NCBI GenBank assembly: GCA_033964015.1
Contig: CM066913.1
Location: forward strand, 21,971,854 to 22,035,853
Length of the DNA: 64,000 nucleotides
DNA from: Scolanthus callimorphus
Lineage: Eukaryota > Cnidaria > Anthozoa > Actiniaria > Edwardsiidae
Direction: 5' to 3'
Made by a program: the position numbers and the translations under genes. Under the pieces are notes generated by a model. It did no database searches, was not told where the DNA came from, and was given only the letters and a program-made list of their open reading frames with translations. The stretch's first letter is position 1. Each line of letters starts with the position of its first letter. Of the stretch, positions 1 through 12,779 are shown in pieces.

Positions 1-200
1 GACATGACGGGATGATTTCTGATTACTGTGATGCTAGGACATTCAAGGAGCACCCTCTCTTCTCAAGGAATCCACATGCATTGCAGATTATATTATATTA
101 TGATGAAGTTGAAGTTGTGAATCCTCTGGGCAGCAAAACCTCTAAGCATAAAGTTGGTAATATAAATATTTCTTATTTACATGTTCATGGAAGGTGTTTT
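1..200. other. No recognisable feature
   Basis: I see no coding homology, RNA gene or clear repeat here. The short open frame from base 12 has no recognisable similarity and runs into the foldback element that starts near 201. Confidence 0.5.
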
Positions 201-602
201 CACAGGCTTACCATCCTCCAGTGGTTATGTTTTATCCTCCACCGGTTATGTTTTGACTTGTAGCAGCTCGGCAAGCCGCTCAGCGATCTCTCGTGTTTAC
301 CCCATAATTATATCGCTCTCAGAATTTGCTCCCGTAAATCATCTGTCATAGAATAAAGGTCAGATAAACTCTAATTGTGTTGTCTTTGATGTCTCAATGC
401 CATAATTCCCTACTATTTCGATGTTTTTCCACATCAGAGACAACAGAATTAGAGTTTATTCTATGACAGATGATTTACGGGAGCAAATTCTGAGAGCGAT
501 ATAATTGTGGGGTAAACACAAGAGATCGCTAAGCGGCTTGCCGAGTCAAAACATAACCGCTGGAGGATAAAACATAACCACTGGAGGATGGTAAGCCTGT
601 GG
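201..602. repeat. Foldback (MITE-like) element
   Basis: Two long arms, about 201-391 and 432-602, are reverse complements with a few mismatches and small indels, around a loop of about 40 bp. The outer arms read cacaggcttaccatcctcc and its complement. No transposase frame lies inside, so this is a non-autonomous foldback element. I saw no clear target duplication, so the superfamily is not assigned. Confidence 0.8.
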
Positions 603-3099
603 TGTTTTGCGACTCAATAAAGGGCTTACAACTAATTTGTCATATTAAGCAGTAAATCTATTCCTTGAAAAATTATCTTAGCTGTTGTATTATGCCACGC
701 CATTGTTTTTTTCTTAACTTTATAATCAGTAATGTTTTTCATGTTGCTCCTCGTTTTTCTTTGCCTAATTTACTGCTAATATTAGGGGTTTTCTACTATG
801 CTCTTGGGAACATTGACCCACTGCACCGTTCACAGTTGAAGGCAATGCAGCTCCTTGCTGTAGCCAAGAGAAGTGTTATAAAACATATATATTTGCCCCA
901 AATATGATTTAGACATATACAATGAACAAATGTAGATTTAATGGTTCAGCATTGAATGTCTAAAATGCCAAAGTTCTGTAAGCCTCAATAGGGAAATAAA
1001 ATTGCTAATAGGCCCCCTTGTTTCGTAATTGTACTTTTATATTTTTATGGTCAAAGGTAGAGTGCCTTTCATATAGATGGGTAGCTTAAAAGGCAATGAG
1101 AACAAATCACATTTAATTATTATTTAGCTTTATTTTTTTACAGAAGTGCTTATAGCATTGATTTGTATTTGTGGGAAAGAGTCAAATTTGCCATAACTTT
1201 TGTATTCTTCTTTTAAATCTTAAATTCTTTGAAACATTGGCGATGTTGTATGGAACTTTTTACTCCAGTGAAGACCTTAATTATTTGTGAAATGTCATTT
1301 CATTACTTCAAGTTGCCCTGACTGTTTACGACAAATTTATTGGGTAAACGTTTACAAAAATCACAAGCCTTGTTATGTGTACCATGATGGTGCAATTTTG
1401 GCCCAATTTTGGGGCCCAGTTGTAAAGGAGCCAAATTTTGAGGGGCCTATTTAGAGTAAAAGATAGTCGAATTGGCCCTAACAGGTACTTATTTTGGCCC
1501 ATCTTATCCAAAACAGCTCCATGTGGGCCAAATTGGCCCTTGCATCCTTGGGGCCGTTTTGGCCTTCGGGGCCAAAACAGCTCATTATTTTTTACAGTGT
1601 ATCTTGCTATAACATCGCCAAGTGCTTCTCTCAAAATTTCAGTGGCTAATTTGTTGATAAAGAATCGTATTCCAAAGCTACTTCGGTAGGTCTTTGCCTT
1701 ACAAGTTTTATCGACAACCGTCGACTTATGCCAAGCTTGATAAGACTAACATCTTCTCATTTTGGGTTTGGCACGTAAAAACACTACTGTTATCGTAATT
1801 CCGACAAAGTCACAGGAAAACACAGACGGAAATTGTATTCCGAGTGGTGAAAGCTCTATTTGTATTAATTTTAATAGCCTCTTAAAAGATTATTACTTTC
1901 TAGCGCATGATATTTACCCTATTAGGGAGATAATTTCGGCGTAACGTCTGCTTGCATGTATACTAAAAGGTGCTTGGGGGAGATTCTCACCGAAATTCAT
2001 CAGCCGACTTTTCGTTCTGCCACTTGTGGTATAAACAAGAAAGAATTCTCCCTTTTTAAAGACCTGATGGAAACACCCAGACCATAATGCTTTGCTTGGG
2101 TTTTGTTTATATTATTCAGTGTGCTTCAGAAACCCTGACTTAATGCTAAAAGCTAAATTTTACGAGCTTCCCTGACGGTCAAATGCGTCTCCGAATTTTG
2201 ATAGTATCAAAATTAACCTTCGCTATGGGCTTTGGCTTCCTTCCGAACCTGCTAGAATGTTTCCTCCGATGGGGCCTGACAGTTGCTGTATTGTTTTGAA
2301 ATCTGACTGAAAACCGTCGGAACTAAAAAAGATGTCCAAAGTCTTCGGCATCTGCCGACTGATGAAAGATAGAAAAGGCCATTTTCAGTTTTAAGGAAAG
2401 CTCAAGGTCTACCCTAAATGTTTGTCTTACTTGTTTCTTTCCTTGTTTGCTCGCTTGTTTGTTTTCTTGTTTGTCTGTTTGTTGTTGGTTAACAGGAACC
2501 CATTAAATAAAGCCTGTATGAAGCTATTTTAGTTTCAAATTTTTACGCAAACTTACGTCAGTCATTCGCTCGGCCAATTAGAATGCAAGTAGTGTATGCT
2601 TTGTTCAGAGAAGTTCATTCAAGCGGCAAATCTATTGTTCTAAAAATATCTTCAGACCTGCTTAATTTTCCAATTCGCTGTTACACCTTCCTACCCCTAG
2701 AATTGACGCTTCTGGGTAATGGGCCCGGTGGTTGGTTGTTTTGGGTACAAAGGGTTCATTGGGACAACATGTTCTATTATTTTAATTCAGTTGTTCACAC
2801 AATCACTGACAAATTCACCTTAAGCTTCACATGATATGATGTGATATTATCATGTCGTCCCTGAAAATATTTTCAAATTCTACTAATACGGACCATTTCT
2901 GTTGATAATGATAATAATGGATGGACAGGTGATTTTTCTCTTGTAGAAAATCCCAAACAGCGCTTACTTTCAACGCTCGACTTTCGCGCGGGGTGTTGAC
3001 ATCAAAGGTGCGTGTGTACTGTAATCACACACGGCCTGTCGACCAATCAGAGCGCGTGTTTAACTAGTGTTGTTGTATTGGCTGATTGCATTTTCACTC
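603..3099. other. Intergenic, no gene recognised
   Basis: The only visible structure is a patch at about 1388-1610 rich in repeated ttggccc/gggccaaa words, probably an old foldback repeat. The other small open frames have no family resemblance and no splice or promoter context. Confidence 0.5.
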
Positions 3100-3260
3100 C
3101 GCACCAGGGGGGGTTGAGGACCCTGGAAAATTTCAAGGGGGTCCATCTTAGCCCTGGAAATTCGTAGGGGAGGGGGTCTAGCTGAACCCTGGAAATTCCT
3201 AGGGGGAGGGATCAAGGACCCCTGAAAAATCCTTAGAAATTCCAGGAGGCAGGGGTCTTT
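3100..3260. repeat. Degenerate G-rich tandem repeat
   Basis: Three to four imperfect units of about 45 bp recur, each built on accctggaaattcctaggggg. G runs make the strand asymmetric. No coding meaning is apparent. Confidence 0.55.
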
Positions 3261-3423
3261 CTCAGCTGTGAAAAGTAATTAAAAAAACTCATTATCACGT
3301 CAGGCGCAAGAGTGACGTCACGTTTCCAATATGGCGGCACAGATGACGTCACACTAATTTAAAACTCGGACAAGCGAATACACGTTCCTCCCGTTTCCTC
3401 AGTTTTCTCTCTAAAGAATGATG

Positions 3424-3462
3424 ATATATAGATTTAGGCACTGCCTAGAAGCGGAACTCGCA
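3424..3462 (-). repeat. Hairpin terminus of the CRE-satellite repeat family
   Basis: On the minus strand this is a diverged copy of the conserved end sequence also present at 7853-7891, 25038-25077 and 36598-36640: gagttccgct, then a short palindromic stem, then aaatctatata. The stem here is about 8 bp around one base (tttaggca c tgcctaga). No CRE monomers follow it, so it is an isolated or very diverged end. Confidence 0.65.
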
Positions 3463-3774
3463 AAAAACAACAATTAAGCACTACTTCACTGAAAATCAGG
3501 CCACATATTTATTGAACTACAAATCCCTCATTATTAAGATGTTATTTTACACTTTTTATACACCTACTTCATAAATGAATAAAAAAGGTTGCACATGTAC
3601 TGTTAAATAGCTAATTATTCACATCAGTATTTTACATGCATTTCACAGATACAGTGTAGTAACCTAATATCCATGGAAAACTGTGCCCGGGATGGGGGGA
3701 CTCCCCTATTTTTGGGGCGGTGGTGCTTGTCAGGAACTTTCAATTTGACCCCTAAAAGGTACCAACAAGTAATA

Positions 3775-3853
3775 GCCTGAAATTCAGACGTATTTTCCCT
3801 TGCAATTTTCTTTTGTATTTTCTTACGAGGGAAAATACGTCTGAAATTCAGGC
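3775..3853. repeat. Perfect 26-bp inverted repeat
   Basis: The arms 3775-3800 and 3828-3853 are exact reverse complements (gcctgaaattcagacg... inward), separated by a 27-base T-rich loop. It is a short hairpin-forming sequence, possibly the remains of a small MITE. Confidence 0.85.
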
Positions 3854-4011
3854 TCCCAAACCATTGTTGATTTATTTGCTATAACGGTCCCCTAATAGGT
3901 ACCTATCTGAAAAAAATTCATGTTTTCACTTGGGATTATGCAGGGCGTACAGTAAAACATCATTACTGGGAGCGAATTATGTGGAAAATTTTTGTTGATT
4001 GTGCATAGAAA

Positions 4012-5010
4012 AATATGGGGGGGTGGCAATAATTTTGCGTATGATTTTTTTTTCGGGGATCAGGTTGTGCAGGAATTTTTTTTCGGACTCGAAGGCCATG
4101 TACGATTTTTTTTTTCGCAGACACACACACAAGAAAGTGGAAAGGATAAACCCACGAGAGGTATCTTGCGCATCGAGCACTACCTGTTCCCGTGGCGTTT
4201 CGTTCCCACAGGCCGTCTAAATCCGCATCAACAAATCAACAAAATTTTCTTATACTATATTTGGTTCAGAAATGGAATAAGAAAATCTTGTTGCTGTATG
4301 TATAGATACAACAAATTTTCTTATGATATATTTTTATTGGTTGCCGTTAAAAAGAATGAAGCTGTTAAACGTTTTCGCCATCCCCCGGCCCCTATTTGAC
4401 ATGGTAGAGGTCTTTTTCGTCCGTTGCGCGCGAAGCGCGCTCGAATTTTTATAAACGCATTTCATCAAGCCTCAGAGAAAGGGTAGACGAACGTTCCGTT
4501 TTTTGTGTATAATAAACAATGCCTGTAGGTTTTATTATTGATGCCACAAATTACGAAATTATTATTCATTTGTGTGAAGCGGTCCACATGACGAATTTCT
4601 ATACTTGTAACGTCGAACTCACGCTTACCTAAGTGTGATTCTTTCGAACATAGTGACTGCCTGCCAGGCCTATCACTTCAGGGCATTTTTTGGGAGAGTT
4701 TGTTTTTCCTCGGCAAGATACACTTGTTCTTGTAAACGGCGCGAGGGCAGTTAGTGTCTTTGGTGCGTGAGTTCTCACCGACTATATGTTTGATGGTATT
4801 TTAAATGCGCGCGAAGCGCGCCGAAATTTTTATTAAGTGAAGTAGAAAAATGCAAAAGAGAAGTTGCTGGAATAACTACTTAAGACATCTTTTAATGAGA
4901 ACCCAAGCCATGTCTTTGTAGGATTTTTATTTCCTAGCTTGAATCTCTGCAAGATTGGCCTTGCGCGAATTTTTTTTGGGAATTGCCACCCCCCCTCCCC
5001 CAACTTCTAA
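4012..5010. mobile_element. Candidate ~1-kb element with terminal inverted repeats
   Basis: The left end gggggtggcaataattttgcg near 4017 and the right end at about 4963-4995 (gcgaattttttttgggaattgccacccc) are imperfect inverted copies. Inside, the hairpin gcgcgcgaagcgcgc occurs twice, near 4427 and 4806. The open frames here are low-complexity poly-T/F sequence. The boundaries are uncertain. Confidence 0.4.
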
Positions 5011-5542
5011 TGGTCCATCCCTTAACCATCACTAATGTGCCACAGAATATCAGCACCATGAACTATAAAAAAAAAGAATCAAAATCAAACTAGGATATCT
5101 AGTACATGACAGCCTGAGTTGTTAGATTAGTAAGGCTTAGTAGAGGACTGGATTGTGAAACACCATGACTGAGGTCTTGAGGTAATATTTAAATGCCCCT
5201 TATTCGGACTTGATCAGGGTCCAGTTGCTCCAAAGTGGTTTAGCACTAATCCAGGATTATAATTACCATGGTGACTCGATGGTTTTCTTCAGAACTAAAC
5301 CTGGTTTAAATGTAATCCACCTTTGAACAACCCGCACCAGGATTTCAAAGTCTGCATAACTGATCATTCATTCTTAATGAATTCATTATTCATTAGATAC
5401 TTTAGCCAACATAAAGGAAAACAAAAGTGAAAACATAGCAAATACAGTTTATTGTTCGTGTATAAAAACCTGAAACTTGCTTTTTCATGTGACAAAGTGA
5501 AATTTGATTAAACATAATGACATTGATAAAATAATGACAATT
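5011..5542. other. AT-rich intergenic stretch
   Basis: No gene, RNA or clear repeat is visible. Confidence 0.5.
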
Positions 5543-6246
5543 TTAAGGTTACTGAGAACCTTCGCGCACGTGATCGAAAAAACAATCATACACGTCCTTA
5601 GTTTAACGAAAACATATCAACCTATATATCGTTGGAAAGCTTATGGAATGGACTAGCGGGCTATGGCAAAAAGAAATAATTTTTTCATAAATATAATTTT
5701 TTTAAAGGTTTTATAAAAAAATCGTCTGTGACATTTTCAAGAGATAACCCTGTCGAACAGCTCGACGTTGACTCCCAAATAACACATTGTTTTAATCCTT
5801 AAAGGTGTTTCTCAAAACCGTGTCTGCGATTTTTAAAATTTTGCTTTGTTCAAAAGTTATTAAACTTTTAAATTTTGAAGGTCAAATTTTATTGAATTTT
5901 CACGCTCTAAAAAATTTAAAAATTCATAACTTTTGAACTAGACAAAATTTTAAAAAACGCAGACACGGTTTTTGAGAAACACCTTTAAGGATTAAAATAA
6001 TATGTTACTTGGGAGTCAAGGTCCAGTAGTTCGACAGCGTTAGCTCGTGAAAATGGCACACCAAAAAATTCAATCAATGCTTTAAAAAAAATTACAGATA
6101 TCAAAAAGAGATTTCTTTTTGCCATAGCCCGCTAGTCCATTCCATAAGCTTTCCAACGATATATAGGTTGACATGTTTTGGTTAAACTAAGGACGTGTAT
6201 GATTGTTTTTCCGAGGACGTGCCGCGAAGGTTCTCAGTAACCTTAA
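5543..6246. mobile_element. 704-bp near-palindromic foldback element flanked by TTAA
   Basis: Almost the whole element is an inverted repeat. The arms, about 5543-5880 and 5915-6246, match with a modest number of changes, leaving only a short AT-rich centre. Each end reads TTAA followed by ggttactgagaacc inward, so the TTAA may be a 4-bp target duplication as used by the piggyBac and Kolobok superfamilies. There is no coding capacity; it is non-autonomous. Confidence 0.8.
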
Positions 6247-6600
6247 GCGGTAACTCGACTTGGGACATGTATTGGTGGTGGATGCAAATCTATAGCCTAT
6301 TACAGGTAAAATTAAATCAGAAAATATTTTCAAAATGTGCATGAGCATGCCTCCCCCTTACATTGTACAGGATATCTAAGGCAGTGATTACATGATACTG
6401 GTACAACCTCAGAGTGATCTGTGATCCACTCTAAGTTTGTAGCGGTAATGGCTCTCATAAATTTATTTACATGCATATACATGAAGTCAGTCTCTGGAAA
6501 AAAGTCCAGAGGCTTGCACACGTTCATTTTGGTTGCTGACCAGACACGAACAACTTTCGAGTCCATACCGGTCTCACATAAACACAATCACAAAAGGTGA

Positions 6601-6663
6601 TGATTACATGAGACCAATATCAACTCAGGAGTGATCTCAGTAAATACTGGTCTCATGTAATCA
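6601..6663. repeat. 16-bp perfect inverted repeat
   Basis: The arms tgattacatgagacca (6601-6616) and tggtctcatgtaatca (6648-6663) are exact reverse complements with a 31-base spacer. This could be a very short MITE or its remains. Confidence 0.7.
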
Positions 6664-7852
6664 CTAATTACAATCCTATTGAACTTAGCACATGATGCAA
6701 GGTGCAAGGCTCATTGGTGAGAAATGTTGAGACCTGACAGCCATGCCGCACCTCCTGGGACTTTTCAGCAGTGAACATTGTCGTTCGACAAAAACACAGC
6801 AATTTCCATCCACTAAACTCAGCTTTCAATATTCATTTTATTCTTTTTTTGTGTGTGTATGAGTTGATGTGTGTGAATCAGAGCAAGCTGAAGCACACAG
6901 GCAAAACATAACTTAAGTTTTGGGGGTTTTATTCAGAAAGTCAAAACTCAAAAATAATCCTTTGCTACTGCCATAAAATATAGCATTAATTTACTCTCTT
7001 CATTGCATTTAGATTAGAATAACTGATCTCACATCTGCAGCCATGCAGCAAAGAGGAACATTTTACCCATTTTTTTTTTTCTTCAGTGAGAAATTGGTCA
7101 GTCACACAAAACCAAAAAGCTCGAAAATAAGCTTAACTTAAAAGCTTACCTGAATATTGCTGCCAAAGCGATGCACCTTCCGGTATTTCTTTGTCGAGAA
7201 AACGAGTCGCAGTACATTGTTCTATCCCGTATTTAGAGCTTGAGTGACTTGTAATTCACGAGCGTCGATGATACAACCGTGGCTAAAATTCCACGAGAAA
7301 TGCTTCTTTTTCACAATTTAATTCTTTCCGTGCTTTAGCTAAAACAAAGCTGGAGATTCTTTCCCTTGTGTTGTTACTCAAAAGCTTTTCATAGCAAGAA
7401 TAAACCTCTCGACTGGTTGACTTCTTTCCGTTTTGTCCGATCCGGGCAAGACAACTTTATCGATCACTAATCCAAGTCCAGTTTGCGAACAGCCATAGAC
7501 AGATAACCCAAAGGTTATCTTTTCTGAGAGTTCGTCTACAGTTGTGTGTCTAGTATATACGCTGGGCTGCAAGAAACTACCATTAAAGCAGCAGAAGAAA
7601 AACTCGAAAAACAGCCAGGCGTTCGTTGGCGATTCGTTGGCCTGAATTTTCATACCGTGAGGCACAGGGGTCTAGGGGCAGGGCAGAAAAGAGCCGGCGC
7701 TACTTAAAGGGCAGCGGAGATCCCCATTAACAAAAAATTTTCGACTAGGTGGGTTACTCTTTTTTTTACATTTTTTAATTGATTTTTTTTTTACATTTTT
7801 AATTGATTTTTTCCCCCACGCATTAGCCTATGGGGCTCCACAGGAGTTCCGC
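6664..7852. other. No gene recognised
   Basis: AT-rich sequence with T-rich low complexity at about 7760-7815. A 95-codon minus-strand frame at 7378-7665 has no recognisable family, splice sites or neighbours that support it. Confidence 0.45.
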
Positions 7853-8520
7853 TAATATATAGATTTAGGCAATGCCTAAAAGCGGAGCTCGAATAATTAC
7901 TGACATACCAGCTTAACTGTCATCGCGGTATCGACTTTTCTAGTTTTGATGACGTCATCGATGACGTAATGCCACGTGATCTTGGTGTGCATTCCCTTGC
8001 CTCCAAAAAAACTTAATCCAAGTTTGGTCTCCTAGCAATGTTCCCTTCTCGAGATAATGACTTTTCCAGTATTGATGACGTCATCGATGACGTCATACCG
8101 CATGACGTTGGTGGTGCTCCCCCTTTCCACCAAATAACTTTACCCAAGTTTGGTCACCTAGCGATGTTACCTTCTTGAGATATTGACTTCTCTAGTTTTG
8201 ATGACGTCATCGATGACGTCATGCCACGTGACCTTGGTGGTGCGCCCCCCTTGCCTTGCCTCCAAGATAACTTTACCCAAGTTTGGTCACCTAGCGATGT
8301 TACCTTCTTGAAATATTGACTTCTCTAGTCTTGATGACGTCATCGATGACGTCATGCCACGTGACCTTGGTGGTGCACCCCCCTTGTCTCCAAGATAACT
8401 TTACCCAAGTTTGGTCACCTAGCGATGTTACCTTCTTGAAATATTGACTTCTCTAGTTTTGATGACGTCATCGATGACGTCATCCCACTTGACCTTGGTG
8501 GTGCACCTCCCTTACCTCTA
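7853..8520 (-). repeat. CRE-satellite array 1 with hairpin end (Helentron-associated-like)
   Basis: The left edge (7853-7891) is the conserved hairpin end of the family, read on the minus strand. To its right are five tandem monomers; the gatgacgtcatcgatgacg core starts at 7948, 8074, 8200, 8333 and 8461, a period of 126-133 bp. Each core holds two adjacent cAMP-response elements (TGACGTCA) with a CACGTG E-box or near-match a few bases away. The layout, with a conserved end, hairpin and internal tandem repeats, resembles DINE-1/pearl-type Helentron-derived elements; that class is inference. The array ends about 130 bp from the HYKK stop codon. Confidence 0.8.
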
Positions 8521-8614
8521 ATCGAGCGCGATCCTTCTGAATGGGATTTCAGAGGGATTGTTTATCTAGTTTTAGAATATGTGCGCAGCGCTATTGCGGA
8601 TACACTTTGACCGG

Positions 8615-9202
8615 TCAATCCTCGTTTATTTCACCCCAAGAAAACAGCACCTGCCAGCCTTTTTTAGAGGTCGTAAGTAAATAATCATTTTCCGGGTCAA
8701 AATACTTGTGCTGGTAAGCTCCTATCACTAATGATTGACAACAGCGAGCCAACGCGCAGACTTCAAGCATCTCAAGCTCTTCTCGTGATAACGACCACTC
8801 TGATTGGTAGCCATCGATCACGTGATCTACAGCTGTGCGCACGCTCATCCCGGCGCTCAGATTAGGCAACATCATGACGTACGCAATGCAAATCGCCAAG
8901 TCAAGAACTCTATAAGAAAAGTGGATATCGTTAAAGTCGATGAATCCGAAGACACCTTTCCCATCCTCTTCGACAATTATGTTTTGTTCGTTGATATCCC
9001 CGTGAATAAGCTGAGGTTCTAGGTCTTCAAGTTTAGGCAAAACTCTTTCAAAGCGCCGACTTATTGAGCGAACAAGCTCTTCTCGTTTTGAGTTGTCCAG
9101 TGCGTGTGAAAAGTTTTTGATCACTTCTGGCTCATTGCGAAGATTCCACAAGAATTCCGGACGTAATATTGTCCGACTTGTCGGATAATGGTTGCTGAAT
9201 TC
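8615..9202 (-). CDS. HYKK: Hydroxylysine kinase-like protein, last exon
   Basis: This exon encodes the C-terminal ~195 residues of an aminoglycoside-phosphotransferase-fold kinase. HYKK phosphorylates 5-hydroxylysine with GTP in lysine/collagen breakdown. Visible motifs are the catalytic loop HGDINEQN (near 9004-8981), the metal-binding IDFND (near 8941) and the family-typical PEFLWNL and CQSLVIGAY, with a terminal PENDYLLTTSKKGW block. The acceptor is a pyrimidine tract ending tctacag, then GAA at 9202, phase 0, joining cleanly to the exon ending at 17252 (LHRLLK|EFSN). Codons that read upstream of 9202 are intronic. The stop is at 8615-8617. The CRE satellite ends only about 100 bp beyond. 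Family assignment is strong; substrate is inferred from the family. Confidence 0.85.
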   Translation of the reverse strand, partial: EFSNHYPTSRTILRPEFLWNLRNEPEVIKNFSHALDNSKREELVRSISRRFERVLPKLEDLEPQLIHGDINEQNIIVEEDGKGVFGFIDFNDIHFSYRVLDLAICIAYVMMLPNLSAGMSVRTAVDHVIDGYQSEWSLSREELEMLEVCALARCCQSLVIGAYQHKYFDPENDYLLTTSKKGWQVLFSWGEINED

Positions 9203-9377
9203 CTGTAGACAAGAGAAAGAAAAAATGTGATGATACTCATACCTATAATATCGTTTTAGAAAATAACACCCATGTTGTATTGTGAATGTGCGCATTCTGA
9301 TTGGTAAAAAGCGTGTTTGTAAGAGACCTGAGAAACACGATTGTCACGCAACGCTGTCGCGCGTGGTATGTTGTCTT

Positions 9378-9572
9378 CTAAAAGCAATAAAAATACTTTC
9401 TGCGTGCTCTCTGGTTTCTTACAAACACTCGGGGAATGTTGGTCGAACTGATAGAACTTGAAAGACACTCGCCTTCGGCTCGTGTCTTTCAAGTTTTGAT
9501 AAGTTCTCCCAACATCCCCCTCGTGTTTGTAAGAAAGCAGAGAGCACGCGGAAAGTACTTTTATTGCTTAAA
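9378..9572. repeat. Foldback element with ccttcgg centre
   Basis: Imperfect arms 9378-9470 and 9478-9572 fold about the short centre ccttcgg. The inner arms acttgaaagacac/gtgtctttcaagt are exact. The same central word (cactcgcc..cggctcgtg) lies at the centre of the foldback at 59083-59247, so the two belong to one structural family. Confidence 0.75.
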
Positions 9573-12500
9573 GAGAAAGGTGTACCACATTTAGATCTTT
9601 ATCATATTCTTAGGTCCTACTGCTTTCTCCGAATACAACATTTGCAGAGTGCTTTTTATAAAGCTTGCCTCAATTGAGATTGCCACGGGCCAATATAGGG
9701 CATCTAGAGAAAATATAGGGCAAAAATAGGGATGTAGGACGTTGGTAAAACTTTATATTCTCTACACAATCTATGCACAATAAGACTTTAAGCTTCTAAA
9801 CTTTCAGCACATCGATGTTTCATGTGACGATAACGATGCAGGGCCCGACATCAACTTTTTTCAAGAAGTGCCATTGGCGCCTAAATAAAACTTGTTGCCA
9901 AATAGTGAAGTTTGGTCGCCATCATAGAAATTGTTTTCTCTTCTGTTTGTTATAAGAAAGAGCAGGTTTCTTCCTTTTAATGCCTTTCCTTCGCCTCAGA
10001 ATACAGTGATTTGGCTGCATGCGTTTTTCATACTTTAGTAGTTACAGGGCCGTAGCAAGCCTCCCCAAACTGTTTTTAGGGGAAGTTTTAACTCTTTTGC
10101 GCGCAAGCGCGCCGAAAGTTTAGAGTCCAGCAGAGAACTTTGATATGCAAGGTGCAAATCGCATTGCCAAAATTAAACTTTCAATTTTCTTCAAGAAAGG
10201 GTTCACGTTTTTGTGCAAAATATCCAAAATATAGGGCATTTCAAGACAATATAGGGAAAATAGGGGAATCTCAAAAATATAGGAAATATAGGGCCGGTTG
10301 AAGGCCTGTCCAGATTTCCACCTTCTTTCAGGTTTGTGAACTTCTTTTGGCGGCACAGGAGGGCTAAGCGGAGTGAGTGCGGACACGATTTCTCTAACGG
10401 TATTAATATATAGATAATTTAATTTACATTTCACATAGCGCTATTTCTACTAAAAATTCAAAAGAAAACGTAAGTAAATAAACTAAAATAAACAATAAAA
10501 GGAGGTAAAAATCCTTACAATAAAAACAATGAAAGACATAATAAAAAGCAGATATCAGCTAAACTCAATTAAAAACACGCCTAAAAAGGAATGTTTTAAT
10601 AGCGGACTTAAAAACGTTTAGTGATTTGATGTTCCTCGCATCCTCAGGGATTCAACAGTGTATTGCTTTAAAGAAACTTGAATATTTAACAACTATCCCC
10701 CGAAGAGGAGGTTAATAGTGCTGGATATCTACTATTTCAGGAACCAATCAGAGCGCGCGAAAATGACTATTCACTGATTTGGTGAATATTAACGTGTTTT
10801 TGATGCATTTTTTTGTAGACTAGAATATTTATTAGCAAAAATAATAATTTTTTCTCATAGTCTATTCTATATAGATATATCTATTAATTGTATTAATTTG
10901 TGGATTATATATTTAATTGTTGTTGTTTAATAGTCAAGTCGATCCCGCGAGTGATACGCACAACGAATTGATGTAAAACTAAGTAGATATGAATTCATAG
11001 GTGAGTGGGAGTAAAAATATTTAGTTAAACAAACGAGAAATTGAGAAAATTAAATCCCTTTAAATGTTACAAGAAAAAAAGTAAGAAGAAAAAAGTAAGA
11101 AAAGTAGAAGAACAAAACACAAATTTAAGAGAAAACTTATGAGCATTTGATCAGCTTACTTCTCTCTCGCGTGAACAGCCACGGCAAGAGAGGTACTTAG
11201 CGGGAAACACGAACCCGGAGGGAGGGGAGGGTACTTCAAGATTAAAATGGTAGGGATGACTGAATTCCACCCTAAAAATACATGTCAGAAAAAAATTCCA
11301 CCACAAAAACACTCCTCGTCCTAATTATCAGCGATAATTATATCGTTTTCGTCCAAAGAACTCCTAAAAAATAGCAGATCGCCGATTTTAACCCCTAAAA
11401 ATTACGGTCATACCTACCATCCCTCCCACCCATCTCCCCCCCCCCCCACGAAACCAGCTCATTACAAAAAAAAAAAGTCCAAAAAACATCCCGCGAAAAA
11501 CTTGATCAGCGTCTCCTCGATGTTCAGTGGCTCTGATGAAACAGAAATGCAAAGAAAACACGTCCGAACCGTATATGTCACGAGTACCGCTTATTGCGGG
11601 GTTTTCTGCAAGTTGTTCAGCGCCTCTGAACTTCGGTCTGCCATTTTTAAACTAGGGCCGATCGAGATAAACTAAATAGCCTACGTTGTCAAGAACGGGC
11701 TAAACTAAATGGAGCAAATACTTGTTTTGTATTTCGCGCGTACGTTCAAGAAATAAAACAATTGTTTTGTTTTTAATTTTGTACCTTTTCGCCCGTTTAA
11801 CTGCTCCCGAATAAATGGCAATGGCGCGCGTCCGTCTTGAAAGCTACAGCTATGAAATTTTGAACTTAAAATTTAGAAGGAATAGCGGATTGCCGAGTTC
11901 TTAAATCCAATAAATCGGATATATATTGTCTTATAAGAGCTCTTTGATATTGCTCCACTTTTATGGTATTTTTTGGCCCTATCTTGTACTGCAATGTTCG
12001 CTCGTAGAATTTCTTCAAACTGGAATGATAAAAATATTAAGGTCTAATGACCACCCCAAATCAGAAGTTTCAGAAAAATCGCGCGAAGATTTCGCGCACA
12101 GGAGGGTCGTAATACCACTGTTGGAATATCGGCTCGCATATTAGCAAATGCGCCTTCACTAAAACTTTAATCCGAACGAATAGTTAAAAGTGCTAATGGT
12201 TGAGGTTTAACATATTATCCAGAGCTAAAACATATCCCAACATTTTTGACGCGACGCGACCGAGTTAAAAAAATTCTGGTAAACGCATCAACTTTTGTTG
12301 TAGTCATCCCTTCGGGTAATTAACTCTAACTTAGTTGTAGTCATTTGAGTATTACTATTCTGAAGCAAAAATATCATGAGCAAGATAAACTCAATCTAGG
12401 GGAAAATATTCAAACTTTGCTAGTAACTAGGATGTCATTAATTTAAAGCTCGTCAGGTTTAGCCAACTAAAATAAGCGGTTTTAAAGAATATTTAACAAT

Positions 12501-12779
12501 ACAAGTTCGAGTTTTCTATGAGTCAATAGAAAGTTAACGAGGCGCGTAAGCGCCGAGTTGACTATTTACCTCCTGCGCGCGCAGCGGCGCTGGAGGTATT
12601 AAATTCGGTAGCGTTTTACTTTTTTTCCGTCGTCAAAATCCATGTCACGATTTGAGGCTCCCCAGAGGCTGCAATTGGCTCTCGTCAGTCACGTGATCAG
12701 AAGTTGAGTGTTCTGCTAGACTCTGGCTGGCCGCCATTTATGATTTGAAAGCGATTTGACTTGTTGTAAATTTTCCGTA

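Noticed and set aside
3992..4399. 135-codon plus-strand frame
   Set aside because: Poly-Phe low complexity from T runs, inside a candidate element with inverted ends; no domain.
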